From: Erigeron canadensis
Lineage: Eukaryota; Streptophyta; Magnoliopsida; Asterales; Asteraceae
Reading direction: 5' to 3'
Length of the DNA: 64,000 bases
Assembly (NCBI RefSeq): GCF_010389155.1
Contig: NC_057768.1
Span: forward strand, 17,233,664 to 17,297,663
Shown here: in pieces, positions 1-11,756 of the stretch
Layout: every line of letters starts with the position of its first letter
How positions within the stretch are numbered: position 1 is the first letter of the stretch
Notes under the pieces: generated by a model
Database searches by the model: none
What the model was told of the DNA's origin: nothing
What the model saw: the letters and a program-made list of their open reading frames with translations, nothing else
Made by a program: the position numbers and the translations under genes

Positions 1-119
1 CTTTCTTTCTACTTTGTTAATCTATCTCTCGCTTTAATCCTTATTGATGTATCTATTTGTTTATTTTCATTTATTCGTCATGCTAATCGTAACTGTTGTA
101 TCTTCGTCTCGCTCGATAG

Positions 120-905
120 ATGGCACCAAAAAAAAAGGGCATGACCGAGGATGATGTAGTCAGCAAAATCAACGAAACTCTCGCAAACCTGTTACCAGAC
201 ATTGTGGCTCAACCTGTAGATGCTATGCGTAATCAGGAAGGTTTTGTTGGTAAGAAGAAGACGCATGAAAATGAGGAAGAGTACGAGGAAGAAAAAGCTA
301 TAGTGGGTGAGGCTATTCATGTGTGGTTAGGACGGTTCCAAAAACAACGTCCTTTGTCATTCAGCACTGCTAGCACTCCTGTGGAAGCTGAGAACTGGAT
401 CACCCATATTGAGAAGATTTATAGGGTCCTTGGTTGTGATGAAAGGTACTGGGTGCCACTAGTTGTGTACAAGTTAGAGGGAGATGCTCAGCGTTGGTGG
501 ATTGCTTTGAGAGATGCAAAAGGTGGTATTGACTATGAGGATGCGTTAGACTGGTCTTCTTTTAAGGAGTTGTTTTTCCGTCAGTACTTTTTAGAGGCGG
601 AAAAAGAGGCTATGATTCGGGAGTATGCTAATATTCGTCAGAGGGATAATGAGTCTGTCGGTGACTTCACGAAAAGATTTTTGAGACTCGTGGGGTTGAT
701 TGGAGTTGCTGTTGGGTCTTCTGAGGATCAAGCTCGTAAGTACAAGTGGGCTATTCATGTGCGTTACCGCTCCAAACTAATTAATCTGAAGTGTTATGAT
801 GTAGCTGAGGCAGCCGATTATGCTCGAAATTTGGAGATGGAGCGAGCAGAGTTTTTGGCCACTAAGAATAAGGAAGGTAAAAACAAGAGATTTAAGAATG
901 TTTAG
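120..905 (+). CDS. Ty3/gypsy gag fragment (Tekay/Del-like)
   Basis: This 261-codon reading frame encodes a retrotransposon Gag (capsid) domain, which would form the virus-like particle in the cytoplasm. The N terminus is lysine-rich (MAPKKKGM). Residues 95-200 carry the Retrotrans_gag signature: EAENWITHIEKIYRVLGC, then KLEGDAQRWW, then W..FKELFFRQYF and ESVGDFTKRF. The start is the first ATG after a T-rich leader that begins before the window. The frame stops at 903-905, before any zinc knuckle, so the protein is shorter than a normal gypsy Gag. The Tekay/Del assignment rests on remembered family motifs. The domain call is firm; a working gene is unlikely. Confidence 0.8.
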   Translation: MAPKKKGMTEDDVVSKINETLANLLPDIVAQPVDAMRNQEGFVGKKKTHENEEEYEEEKAIVGEAIHVWLGRFQKQRPLSFSTASTPVEAENWITHIEKIYRVLGCDERYWVPLVVYKLEGDAQRWWIALRDAKGGIDYEDALDWSSFKELFFRQYFLEAEKEAMIREYANIRQRDNESVGDFTKRFLRLVGLIGVAVGSSEDQARKYKWAIHVRYRSKLINLKCYDVAEAADYARNLEMERAEFLATKNKEGKNKRFKNV

Positions 906-1150
906 CCACTCTGTTCTGTGCCTCCAGTGAATAATAGGCAAGGTCAACCTTTTGGGAATCAAGGTTATCGTGGTAATATTGGGGGAAATCAGTTGAGCAT
1001 CGCCAGCTACTGGTGGACGTGTTTTTGCCTTGACTAATACCCAGGTTGCTGACACAGCAGGTATATTCCGATCCTATCTCATTTTTTTTAGTTGAATTAT
1101 TTGGTCATTCATTCTTTGTATTGTTAGGTACTATTATTGGTCATGTGTTT
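906..1150 (+). pseudogene. Degenerate gypsy gag-protease junction
   Basis: After the gag stop, glutamine- and glycine-rich coding text continues in another frame (PPVNNRQGQPFGNQGYRG). It is followed by GGRVFALTNTQVADTAG, which resembles the stretch just before the protease in plant gypsy elements. The usual zinc knuckle is missing and several frame breaks occur. Protease-like text ends at about 1150, where a sequence starting TGTAACAACC begins. No RT, RNase H or integrase follows, so this is a deleted element. Confidence 0.6.
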
Positions 1151-4100
1151 TGTAACAACCCTCAATTTTCAACTACGACAATTTACTTAGATTTATCTAG
1201 GTATCTATCCCTAGAGGTTTATTAAGGGAATGACCTTCTAGACAATTGAGGCATAGTGATAATTGCCTTCTAGTTCAACGGAATGCTTAAAAATAGCTAG
1301 TCATCTTAGAAAGGCCTTACAAACTCTAATTGAATAATCAAAGCCAATCTCAAAGAAACGATAATCTTGAATTAATGCGTGCACTATCTATCAAGCAAGA
1401 ATTCAAGTATCCCAATTAATCCAACAACCCAAATAATAATAATAAGCATTTGGAGTTTATAATAATATGACATATGTAATTATATACACATATAATACAA
1501 CAAATATTAATAAAAGACATATATATATGCATGGTTATATAAATGAGTTCATAAAAAAATTAAATATTTAAAACACACCACATGCATACATATCAACTAG
1601 CCAATAGGGTTATGATTAGTTTATTACATTCTACACTTTTAAAACATGTATACCCACTTATTCTTACACTCTTAAACATATATACATACAATTACCTATT
1701 TGTATGTCTCAATACTAGTTAGGGAACTAACCCAACACCACACCACATGAGTTAACCAACCCAAGACTTCCCAACACCCCTCCTAACCAATAACCTCACC
1801 CCACACCCTCTATTTGCTGCCCTAGCTACGTTTTTTAGGGCTCAAGACCTGCTCATTTTTTCATTTTTACACTCAACCAAAACACACACACTCACCAAAA
1901 CACTCTCTTCCTTTCTTGTTCATGACAGAATTTCTGGGCAAAACTCAACCCCTAAATCAGGAATTTAATCATCAAACTATCATAATAACACAACAATCTT
2001 GTATGGGGATCAATCTATAATGATTTGGGAGCATGGAAGAGCTGGGAATAGCCCTTGGACAGCCTTCAATCTAACCGATTTTCATCATCTAAGGTAGTTT
2101 TCTCAAAACCGATTTTAATACTCTTTTATTTAGTTGTTTTTCAATGATCAATTTATGGATCTAAGCATTATTATCTTCAAACATGTGTTTTGAATATAAA
2201 CTTTCCATTTCAAATCAAGAAATCAAAAGATCTTTACATGCATGTTATTTTAGGATGACCAAGAGATGTTTTTGCAAGAATCAAGTTAATCAATTATGTT
2301 TTGTGTGTTCAGTTTTTAAATGATGATGGATGATTGTGAATCTGTTTTTAATCAGTAGTTATTGTGTTAAAAAAATACAAAAATGGTTATTAATCTTGTG
2401 AGTGGTGTTATGGAGTGTAAAATAACCAAACAAGATCATTGGTGGGTTGTCTAAAGCAAAACAAAGCTGACAGGATCTATAACAGAACTTGGGACGGGTA
2501 AACCAAGCATTTGGGGACCGATTCATGGTAAGTGTCCAAAATAAAAGTTGTAGATATATAAGTCTAGTTTCTCCACCAATTCGAATCAAGTAAAAAGGAT
2601 GAACAGAACTCGAGATATGAATCTTTTAGTACACAGTGGTCGAGCTGAGTTTTCAACAAAAAGGCTTAATTTCACAAATTATGAAATCATCCTTTGAATC
2701 CAATAACTTTGTACAAAATACTAGTTATGAAATCTGTAGAAACACTATTAACATGGTAGGATATTGTTCAAGTTAAAATAAATACATTGAAAATGTCAAA
2801 GTGGGTGTCGGGTGAAGCCATAAAGTAAAGACATGCATTTGGGTTACCAAGGAGAAACTGGTCAGGAACATGTATCAAAAGGGTATATCTCGGGCTTGGA
2901 AACTTATTTTTGAACGATTTTTGAGTCTAAAATCATGTTCAAAGAGTTGTCTTTTAAATGGGACTGGTCTCAGGTCAAATTTCAAGCTAAAAGTCAGTGA
3001 AACGTATTTTTGAAGTTAAGGTCGCAAAACTTGGATTTTGGTCTGGAAATCAGTGGATTTTGACGATTTTTAATTTTCAAAATACTGAGCTTCAGAAGCT
3101 CAAACTTGGTGAAAAGTTATTTTTGTGGGTTCTTAACTTAAAATAAAATTTGAGGATTTTTCTGAAGTTTTCATCATGAGGAACTTTTATAAAACATATT
3201 GGGTCGCGCAGAAGTTACCATTCCGACCAGTTTTGGTTTGGTAATTTTTAGAGGTAGTAAACAATGTCTAAAAATTTAGTAAAAATTCTCAAAAATACTA
3301 GCTACATATAAGTCTCTGTATAAAAATCATAACAGTCCAAATAATTCGTCTTGATCGCAAAATAGTAGCCAACATTTCATAAAAATAAAGTATAAAACAG
3401 AAAATTTGTAAGTAATCTTAAAAAAAGGTATAATGGGCTATGTAATGAACTAAGAACCATAATGGGTTAACCCGGCCCAAGTAACCAACCTATAAAACCA
3501 TAAATCAGTAGGCCCACCTGGCCCAACAACCAATATAACCCATCAAATATATAACCCAAATAAGGTTAAGCTCAACAACAAACTTAAGCTCAAAACACTT
3601 GGAAGCCCATGACTTGTAAGCCCAACGATTGTGGCCCATAACAACTAAGTGATCTTCTAAGGCCCGAGTAAATCGTAATATTATCATGAAGTATGGAGAA
3701 AGTATAATTAGGTAACGTGAAACAAAAATTAAGTGGATAAACGGAAACAACTAAGTTAATTATAATATAAATTGATACCTTGAAAGGTAATTTAAACTAA
3801 AATCGGTTGCACATAAAATGATAAATAAGGATAATATAACTTAATATTAGCATATGATAACCTAAGATGCCAAACGAAACCACAAATGAAGCCAAGTTAC
3901 CGAAATTCTAACAACTTATAACTACGTTTATAATGAAAGTAACCTTTACACCATCAATCTCTACAACCAAAATGATGTGAATATTAGCAATACACTTGGA
4001 TTCAAAAATCGATAACAACATGATGAAAATGGCATTTCTAAGTGATGGTTTAAGATAGGAACTTACGTATATTAGTCCTATCGTAGGGATAGTCTTGGCT

Positions 4101-5012
4101 TGAAATATGATGGAGGAACATAATGGATATATGGTCAAGGAAGCTATAGATGGGAAGTACCCATTTTGGATAGATAAGTATAATATGCGGCATATCAAGG
4201 TGAGTCATAGCCCCCTTTCAAACTATTTTATGTGTTTAACTATCGGGGTGAAAAGCATGATATATATAAATGAAATTGCTTTTATATACATATATATATA
4301 ACGATTTTCGATAATATGATTATGAAATGAAATTGTTTCGTATGTTCAATGTGATAAATGTTTTATGATGAGCTTGAGTTATGTCAACCCGTTTTCTTTC
4401 GGTACACTACTATTTACTCCGAAAGTGGAGGCCTGTAGTTAGAGAGTTGCGCAACTAGGTTTCGTCCACCCACCCATAAGTGTAACGGTGGAAGGTTGGT
4501 TGCCTTTGTGATGACCTTCACTTCCGGTCCGACCATAGTGGTGCTCTAGCTACCTTAAATTTAAATGGCCGTCTCCATGGCACGACCCTATTATTATTAA
4601 TACGGCACTTGATTGACAGCTTGTGCTATGAAATGAATTATATATATATATATTGTTGGACTTGATAAAATGGTAGTAGTAGTGGCTCAAGCATTTACTT
4701 ATCAAAGTTTACTTGAATTATGCCATTGTGGCTAAATGAAATTGATATTATTATGTTGAATATTATGAATTGAACATACGGTTTGGGTATTGGACCCTAT
4801 ACGGAATCTTGAAAGTTGTTGAATTTGGTGATAATGGAATATTGATAACCGAATGATTTTGGGTATGATATACGATAAATCGATTGATATATTTTCTATC
4901 ATAATGATTTTGATAAATGAGAACTTATAAGTTACCATGGATTCTTCCAAGTCTTGAAATAACATTATAGTATTTGGAAAGCTTGATGGTTTATTATGAG
5001 AATTTTGTCGGT
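1151..5012. repeat. Long non-coding, LTR-like block
   Basis: This 3.9-kb stretch has no credible gene; the short ORFs in it show no domain. It starts TGTAACAACC directly after the gypsy protease remnant, and its texture resembles the multi-kilobase LTRs of Tekay-type gypsy elements. Examples are the block at about 4390-4600 with several CCACCC and GGTCCGACC patches, and AT-rich tracts at 1440-1700 and 4640-4660. I could not find a matching TSD or a clean CA end; the next recognisable coding text (element A gag) starts at about 5013. Calling it an LTR, or LTR plus flank, is inference. Confidence 0.4.
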
Positions 5013-5640
5013 CTGGAGATGTAGAAATAGCTGCACTCACTCCAGATCTTCATGCATTACTTCCAAATCTCAAGGTTGAGACCCCATATGACCAACCCAA
5101 AATTATCAAGACTGAACCTGAAGAGACCACCCCTGTTTAGGTGAAAACTGGAGCCAATCAGGCTAAAGCTCAAGGCAAAAAGGCTGCTGGTGAAAAGCCT
5201 TTACCTCAAAAGTCAAAGGAGCCCGAGAATCCCAAGACAAAGAACCAAACTGAACCTAAGTCCAAGGTTCAGTTGCCTGTTGAAAATGATATTCTGTTAA
5301 AACTGGACAGTCAACTCCAACTTTTGTCTAGGCAGGTTCATAGTTGCACTGTCAGAATTAAAAATCTGGAAGGAATATCGTCTACATCAATTGAAAAGCA
5401 AAATGTCAAACTTCCTGCAAAACAAAAACAAAAAGTTCTAACTTGAACTAAAAATGAAAAGAAAAAGGGAAGTAAATACCAAATACCAATTGTTTTTACT
5501 CATGGACCTGGAGTTGATGAAAAATCTCCAGATTCAGCCTCCAGCTCATCACCACAACAATCAACTGAGGCTTCTCATGAGAAGTCCAGTGAACCCATCA
5601 AGGAAAGATGGGTTCACAAAAACAACTATTGATCTTTGTG
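5013..5640 (+). pseudogene. Element A: gag C-terminal remnant
   Basis: The frame around 5020-5635 encodes the lysine/proline/glutamine-rich tail of a Sirevirus-type Gag and ends with WVHKNNY, matching the W-V-P-K type ending that precedes the protease in this group. Stops lie at about 5138 and 5444-5446 and the frame is lost near 5630. Capsid and zinc-knuckle parts are missing because the element is truncated at its left end. Confidence 0.6.
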
Positions 5641-6572
5641 GGTGTGAAGGGCGATCGAAAGAAGCATACTTGGTATTTGGACAACACTTCTGGCTGGACT
5701 ATGACCGGATGTAAGCCCCTGCTGGAGGAGTTCACTATGCAAGATGGACCGACAGGACTTTTGGTAATGATGGTAGTGGAAAAACTAAAGGATTTGGTAT
5801 GCTCAATAATGGACAAGTCAAATTCACTAAGGTTGCATTTGTGAATGGTTTGAAATACAACCTGATCAGTGTAAGCCAACTGTGTGATGATGGCTTCAGA
5901 GTATTGTTCGACATTGCACAAGGCACCATATTTAACAAGGATTGGCAAGTGGTGATGATTGCACCAAGAAAAGGAAATGTGTACATCATGGATATGGAAC
6001 CAGCTCCAAAAAAACAGTGTTTCTATACCAAGACTGATGAGGACACCAACTGGCTATGGCAGAAAAGGGTATCCCATCTCAATTTCAAAAATATTAACAA
6101 GTTGTCTCGCAAACAACTGGCGGATGGGATACCTCCAGTTTCCTTTGAAAAGGAAAAGTCATGTCCACGGTGTGAAATGGGCAAGCAAAAAAGGGCCAGT
6201 TTCAAGACCAGGCAAAACTTTAGCATCACTGAACCTCTTCACATGCTTCATATGGATCTATTAGGTCCAGTGAATGTTCAAACTAGAGCTGGAAAACGTT
6301 ATACTCTGGTTGTTGTTGATGAATTCACTAGATTCTCTTGGGTGGTATTTCTCAGATCAAAAAGTGATGCACCTGCTGAAATCATTTCTCTCCTCAAGCG
6401 AATTGATCTCAAGTACAGTCGAAAAGTTTGTCAGTTACGAAGTGATAATGGGACTGAATTTCAGAATAAAACCCTTGAATCATTTTGCAATGACACTGGC
6501 ATCTCTCAAAAACTTCTCATCAGCACACTCTCCAGAGAAGAGTGGAGTAGTTGAAAGAAAGAACCGCACATT
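5641..6572 (+). pseudogene. Element A: protease and first half of integrase
   Basis: Protease text appears at about 5668-5710 (HTWYLDNTSGWTMTG); the expected D-S-G active site is damaged to DNTSG. From 5799 one frame encodes the pre-integrase zinc region, where the first histidine of the HHCC motif is replaced by glutamine (WLWQKRVSHLN) while CPRC remains. The integrase core follows, with HMDLLGPV carrying the first aspartate and LRSDNGTEF carrying the second. The frame breaks at about 6510 and is then cut by element B inside the KNRTLI motif near the catalytic glutamate. The missing half resumes at 18310. Confidence 0.85.
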
Positions 6573-6577
6573 GATAG
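6573..6577. repeat. Target-site duplication GATAG, left copy (element B)
   Basis: GATAG lies directly before the TGTTAGAAAT start of B's 5' LTR. The same five bases follow the 3' LTR at 18305-18309. Both copies lie in A's integrase codons, and the frame is in phase after counting one copy. Confidence 0.95.
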
Positions 6578-6900
6578 TGTTAGAAATCCAAAAATAGTGA
6601 TACATTGTAATTTAAGTTATGGACTTACTTGTTGTTAAGTCATGTGTTGATGATTTCTAAGGTTGAGGGGCTAATTGTGATAATTAGCATAGTTGGTTAG
6701 TCTAGACTATAAATAGCCCTCAATTCCTTAGAAATCATAACCTTGGCATAACTCTTGACAAAAAAACCTGATCATTACACCTGAATAACACACACTTGAT
6801 ACCAATTCTCTCTCAACACACACACAAACACCAAGAACACACACAAACACTAAACCGCCATTGTTGATGTGAATTCGAGTGATAAAATCGTGTTGTTACA
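6578..6900 (+). repeat. Element B 5' LTR
   Basis: The 323-bp repeat starts TGTTAGAAATCC and ends GTTGTTACA. It contains a TATA box (6708-6715) and CA-rich runs at about 6788-6850. The tRNA primer site starts two bases after it. Six differences from the 3' LTR were counted by eye. Confidence 0.95.
6708..6715 (+). promoter_or_regulatory. TATA box of element B 5' LTR
   Basis: CTATAAATAGC is a consensus plant TATA box, 130 bp into the LTR. The 3' LTR has the identical box at 18112-18119. It should position the start of the genomic RNA about 30 bp downstream. Confidence 0.8.
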
Positions 6901-6902
6901 TG

Positions 6903-6914
6903 TGGTATCAGAGC
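6903..6914 (+). other. Primer-binding site, element B (tRNA-iMet)
   Basis: TGGTATCAGAGC is complementary to the 3' end of plant initiator-methionine tRNA and is the standard copia primer site. It lies two bases after the LTR end. Confidence 0.9.
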
Positions 6915-7349
6915 AAAACATCGTTTTGATCTTGATCCATAACTGAATTCAATCACAATTCATAAAACAATCACCTTTTAATTCTGTTTTTAATCCTGTT
7001 TTTGTTCGGTTTTTTTAATCACTGAAAATTCAAAAATAACCTCTCAAATCACATAAAATCACAAATGTTTGTTCACCGTTCGATTTCTCATAGTTAATTA
7101 CATAATCCTCTCAAGTTTCGTGTTCTAATTCGATCTGGATCAAAAGTTCAGATTTTGAGTTGTTGGCGCTAAAATTTGGGATTTGATTTTGTTGTGTTAT
7201 AAGCTGAAGTGTGTTAATCGGATCGTTGCTAAGGTGAAAACAAACTGTTTGCAAGTGGTTTCATGTTCCAATTCTCAGAAAATCAAAAGATATTGAAGTT
7301 TTAAAAATCGTCAATGGAGTTGTTCATGTTCAGAGGTTGAAGACGACAT

Positions 7350-7945
7350 TGTAAAGCTAAAACGATCTTATTTAGATCGTTTCAGTTTTTCTTTCCTTGG
7401 TACTTACATTTCAGTGTTGTGGCTTGTAAAACGATTCAAATTAGATCGTTTTGACAAGTGTGGTTGTGGTGTGAAGAGTTGATTGTGGCTAACTGATCCT
7501 TTGGATTGGTTTTGGTCAATTCAATTTCTTGAAAATAATCAAGTTTTGGTGAAATTTTGTGAAGAAATCCAAAACGATCTCCTTTAGATCGTTTCAGACT
7601 TTGAAAAACCAAAACGATCCCTTTTAGATCGTTTCAGTTTTGGTAAATCCAAAACGATCTCTTTTAGATCGTTTCATCTTTCACTCAAACAAATTCCTGG
7701 TTTGATTTATTCTTGGGTAACTGATCTTCGTGTTTGGTTTTGCTCAATTCATTCCATTACATTTCATACCAAAACTTTGTCCAAATTTATTTAGAATACT
7801 TAGAATTTTCATTCAAAATTCAATTTAGATCGTTTCATTTCCAATCAAAATTTAGATCGTTTCAATTCCTTTATCAATTTAGATCGTTTTTCTATCTTTC
7901 CAACTTTAGATCGTTTCATTCTATCTCATTTTAGATCGTTTCATA
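7350..7945 (+). repeat. Leader palindrome array of element B (ACGATC...GATCGT)
   Basis: The untranslated leader holds at least ten copies of AGATCGTTT. Five are paired with an upstream AAACGAT(C/T) to make symmetric boxes, at about 7359, 7430, 7571, 7610 and 7649; the last three are spaced about 39 bp. Five half-boxes follow at about 7826-7945. Element C has the same array with altered arms (GGACGATC...GATCGTCC). They resemble the repeated-motif boxes reported from Sireviruses. Function is unknown; DNA-binding site or RNA hairpin are both possible. Confidence 0.8.
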
Positions 7946-7986
7946 TTTTTTTTCAAAAATCAATTCAATTCTTAAATCAATTTCTA

Positions 7987-10900
7987 ATGGCTACTCGTGA
8001 AGTGTTGGCTCGAGGTACTGATACAAGACCTCCAGTTCTTTATCGTGGTAACTATCGACTTTGGAAGAAAAGGTTCATGGATTATGTGGAACGTCAGACT
8101 AATGGTCACATGCTTAAGGATTCAATCATGAATGGACTTGCTATGCATCGTCATCCTACTACCGGTGCTATTTTGACTCCTGATCTTTTGAATGCCGAAC
8201 AAAGAGATCGTACTGCTGCTGACAACAGAGCTAGGTCATGCTTGTACTTGCACTTCCTGATGAGATCTATGGCTTAGTTGATTCTTATGACACAGCAAAG
8301 GAGATTTGGGATGAAGTTGCTAGACAAATGGAAGGTGCTGATATAACCTCAACAATCCGACTGACAAATGTCTTAACTGAGTTTGACAATTTTTAGAAAT
8401 CACCAAATGAATCTCTCGAGTCCGTGTACTATAGATTTTGCAATGTGATCAATGAACTGAGAAAGAACAAGGTCAAGAAATCTGAAATTGAGCTGAACAT
8501 CAAATTTATCAAAGCACTTGGTCCCGAGTGGGAAGATTATGGAACTCAAATCAAGCAACATCAAGATCTGACCAAATTCACCATTCATACTCTTTAAGAA
8601 TCTTTCAATTTGAATGAGCATCAAGTTCTAAGCAAATATTCATTCAACAAAGTGCCAGAAGTTGTATCTACTGATCCTTTGGCATTGGTTGTTGAAAGAA
8701 AGGTTTCTGAGGCTCTTAAAAGACAAATGATTGTTGTTTCTTCGTCTGATGAGGAGGGAGAAGATTTCTTGGCTCCAAGAGATGGTGTTCCTGATGAATT
8801 CTACCAAGCTCTTGCCGTTGTGACTAAGCATTTCAAGAAAAAGTATTTCAAAGCGAGGCCAACTAACAACAATCTTCATACTTCATCAACAAGTGCATTT
8901 CCAAAGAAGGAACAATATCATCACAAGAGTTTTGAACAAGGTGAAACAAGTGGTTCCAAGAATGGAGATAAGAAAGCAGAAACTGAGAAACAAATCGTGG
9001 AGAAAGGAAAAACATCTGACAAAAAGTGTTACAACTGTGGAGTTCCTAGTCATTTTGCTGTGGATTGCAAGCTGCCTCGCAAGAAGAATTATGAATACTA
9101 CAAGCAGAAGATGCTCTTGGCAAAGCAAATTGAAGCCGGTCAAGCCTTGATTGCTGAAGATGACAAGTGGCTTTTGCTGACTGATGATGAAGATGAAGAT
9201 CTGTCTGCAAATGTATGTTTCATGGCAAGGTTGAGCAAAGACAAAGTGTTGGAGACTGACAGCATTGACGAGGAATATCCCGATGATGAGGTAAATCTCG
9301 ACTCTACTTTTTCATCAATTAAGGATAAAGAGTCTTGTAGAATTGCCTTATCAAACTTGACGAATCATTACACTTCTTTAGCCAACAAAAACAAGAAATT
9401 GAAAAATAGCATTTTATTTTCAAAAAGGGAGTACACCAAACTTCTTGAAGAAAATTCTAAACTACTTTTTGAGTATGATGCTATGAAACAAGAATTTCAA
9501 AATTATAAAGAACAAATGTTGGTTAAAGAATGTGAGATGAATGCGTCTCTTGATTTTAAGTTATTGGAAAAGTGCCATAATTTAGAAAAGACCATTCTTG
9601 ATCTTGAAAATGCCAATCAAGATCTTGAAGTTCAAAAGACCAATGAATGGCTTCGGGCAAATGCAAGACAAATGGATGTTGATATTCTGAATAAGAAGCT
9701 TCAAGAAGCTACACCAAAAACAATTGAACTCGAAAGAAAAGTTTCTGATTTAAATCATAATTGTTTTTTAAAAGGCATTGAGAGTGAAAACCTTGAAAGA
9801 CAAATTGAGGAACATAAAAAGAATATACTTTTCTATCAAGAAAAGTTGTACAAAGTTGAACAAAATCCTCTTTTGGATTTCACTGCCTATTTCAATAAAT
9901 CAAAGATTGATAGATCGGAACTTCTTCTTGGGTTGGGTTTTGAGAATATCACTCCATTGCAAAAAGCAAAAGAAGAAATTATACCTTTGTATGATGAGAA
10001 ATTTTTGAGACTTGGTATGGTACAACAATTAATTCGTCCTTTGAATGACGAATTTGAGACTGATGAAGTTGAGAAGATTCAAAAGAATAAATATTTGGTT
10101 AATTATGATCCTATCAATACTTCTTATGAAACGAAAAATTCAACAATCTTTGAATTAGAAGAGATTGGGTCTAATTTTCAAAACGAAAAATTTGTCATTT
10201 CTCCACCAAAACCAACTAAAATGTATACTCCATCCACATTTTTGGAAAAACAAATAGAAGGTTTACAAAAAACAGTGGAATCTCAACAAAAACTCATTCA
10301 TAATCTACAGTCTCAAAGTCCGAATTCGAAGAATGAATCAGTTGTTGATATCAAGAAGGTTTGTGTGAATGTTTCTACCCAAACTGATTTCAGTCTCTTA
10401 GTAGACCATTTCACTCAGACTACTTGTGATTTATCTACAAGTTCATCCACACAGACAGTGACTAACTGTTTTGCATGTACTTGTCAAACTACTGCTAGTT
10501 CTTTAGCTGCAAATTTTGTGCAATCTGATTTATCTGATGAAGATCTTGCACATAACCTAGTTTTGATATGGTACTTTTATAGATTTTTCACATGCGAAAA
10601 TCTTGATGAGCTAGTTGTTCACCCTAAGCTTTGTGCTAGTATAGGTGTTGATACTTCTATTCAATTTTCTTGTGAAACCAAGGATGTTTCAGTCCAAGTC
10701 GACCTTATTCCTAAGACTACCCGTGGTATGATGTTGGACAACAAGATTCCTGATATTTCTACATTTTCGAATGAATTCACCAAAGATGATTTTGATAAAT
10801 TCATGGAGGGAGAATATGTTTTTGACTCAGAAAGTGAGAAAAAGATTGAATCTATGAAAATCATAAATTTTCAAAAAGAAATAAAAGGAGAATCAAAAAA

Positions 10901-11726
10901 ACTAAAATCAGTGTCCAAAGCTCCAACATCATATTACTTCCAAGAACGAGTTAAACCCAAACTCGTCAAGGCTGAACAAAAGAGTTCTACCCCTTCTGTC
11001 AAGACTGAACAAAAGAGTCCTAACCCTCCAAAACCTGACAAACATGTTAAAAAGAAACAAGCTGAAACCTTACCAAAACCAAGGTATCACAAAGTGAAAC
11101 TTCCAAATGACAATCCAAATGCTTCTTTGTCTAACTCTCAATCTAGTTCAATTTCTAAAGTGCCTAAGTCTAGCTCCGTTTTACTAACTAGGGATACTTT
11201 AAATGGTGTAACTAGATATAGGGATAGATATGGATGGTTTTCAATTGCCAAACCTAAGAAGCAAGAAGTTTCCTCAACCCAAAAAGAGACAAAAAAGATG
11301 AATAAGTTTAAAACCCCTCATTCTAATCTTCTTAGTGTCAATTCAACAGGTGAAAAGACCAAATGGGTTCCTAAGTCATTAGAACCTAAGATCAATTTTA
11401 AGCAATTGTCTGTTGAGGAAAAAAAGAAGAGGAAGAGGAGAAAGAGTGTTGGTAACAGAAAGAAAAGAGTTTCTGTTGATTTAAACAATTCATCTTTAGT
11501 GAACAATGATAATGGTCGTGCTTGTTTGAATGCTGTTAAACATGTTACTTTTAATTCAAATGTGAATGTGCGTACTTTTTATACGAATGTGATTATTGAT
11601 GGTGTGCTTGTTAATGCTCATATTGATTCTAAAGCATGTTTGTATGCATATCCTAAGTTATACTCCCTGCCTGTGTTAACTAACCACAAAGGACCCGTCT
11701 TTAAGTGGGTACCTAAAGTCGGTTAA
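7987..11726 (+). pseudogene. gag: Element B gag, disrupted (about 1,245 codons)
   Basis: Gag forms the particle and binds the RNA. The start MATREVLARGTDTRPPVLYRG is the first ATG after the leader and matches element C. The capsid-like region (UBN2/gag type) covers about residues 15-205. A CCHC zinc knuckle, CYNCGVPSHFAVDC, lies at 9027-9068. A long acidic coiled-coil region follows (about 9300-10350), then a lysine-rich tail ending KWVPKVG and TAA at 11724-11726. Damage: a one-base deletion near 8248 and in-frame stops at 8394 and 8595. From 8610 the remaining 1,038 codons are open. The frame is unusually long for a copia Gag. Confidence 0.9.
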
Positions 11727-11756
11727 AATTTTTGATTGTAGGAAATAACCATCTGT

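Noticed and set aside
3505..4301. Short ORFs between 3505 and 4301 on both strands
   Set aside because: Low-complexity and hydrophobic translations of AT-rich LTR-like DNA; no similarity to any family and no consistent codon pattern.
1151..5012. Firm call of a gypsy LTR with defined ends
   Set aside because: No second LTR, no target duplication and no clear CA end seen in the window; left as LTR-like.
6780..6860. CA-rich microsatellite in the LTR of element B
   Set aside because: Part of the LTR, present in both copies; an ordinary simple repeat.
6903..6920. tRNA-like match at primer sites
   Set aside because: Only the complement of the iMet tRNA 3' end is present; no cloverleaf, so these are primer sites and not tRNA genes.
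11724..11745. A mini-intron between gag stop and protease in B and C (about 25 bases)
   Set aside because: Too short to be spliced in plants; only the acceptor-like AG is kept as a possible site with an upstream donor.
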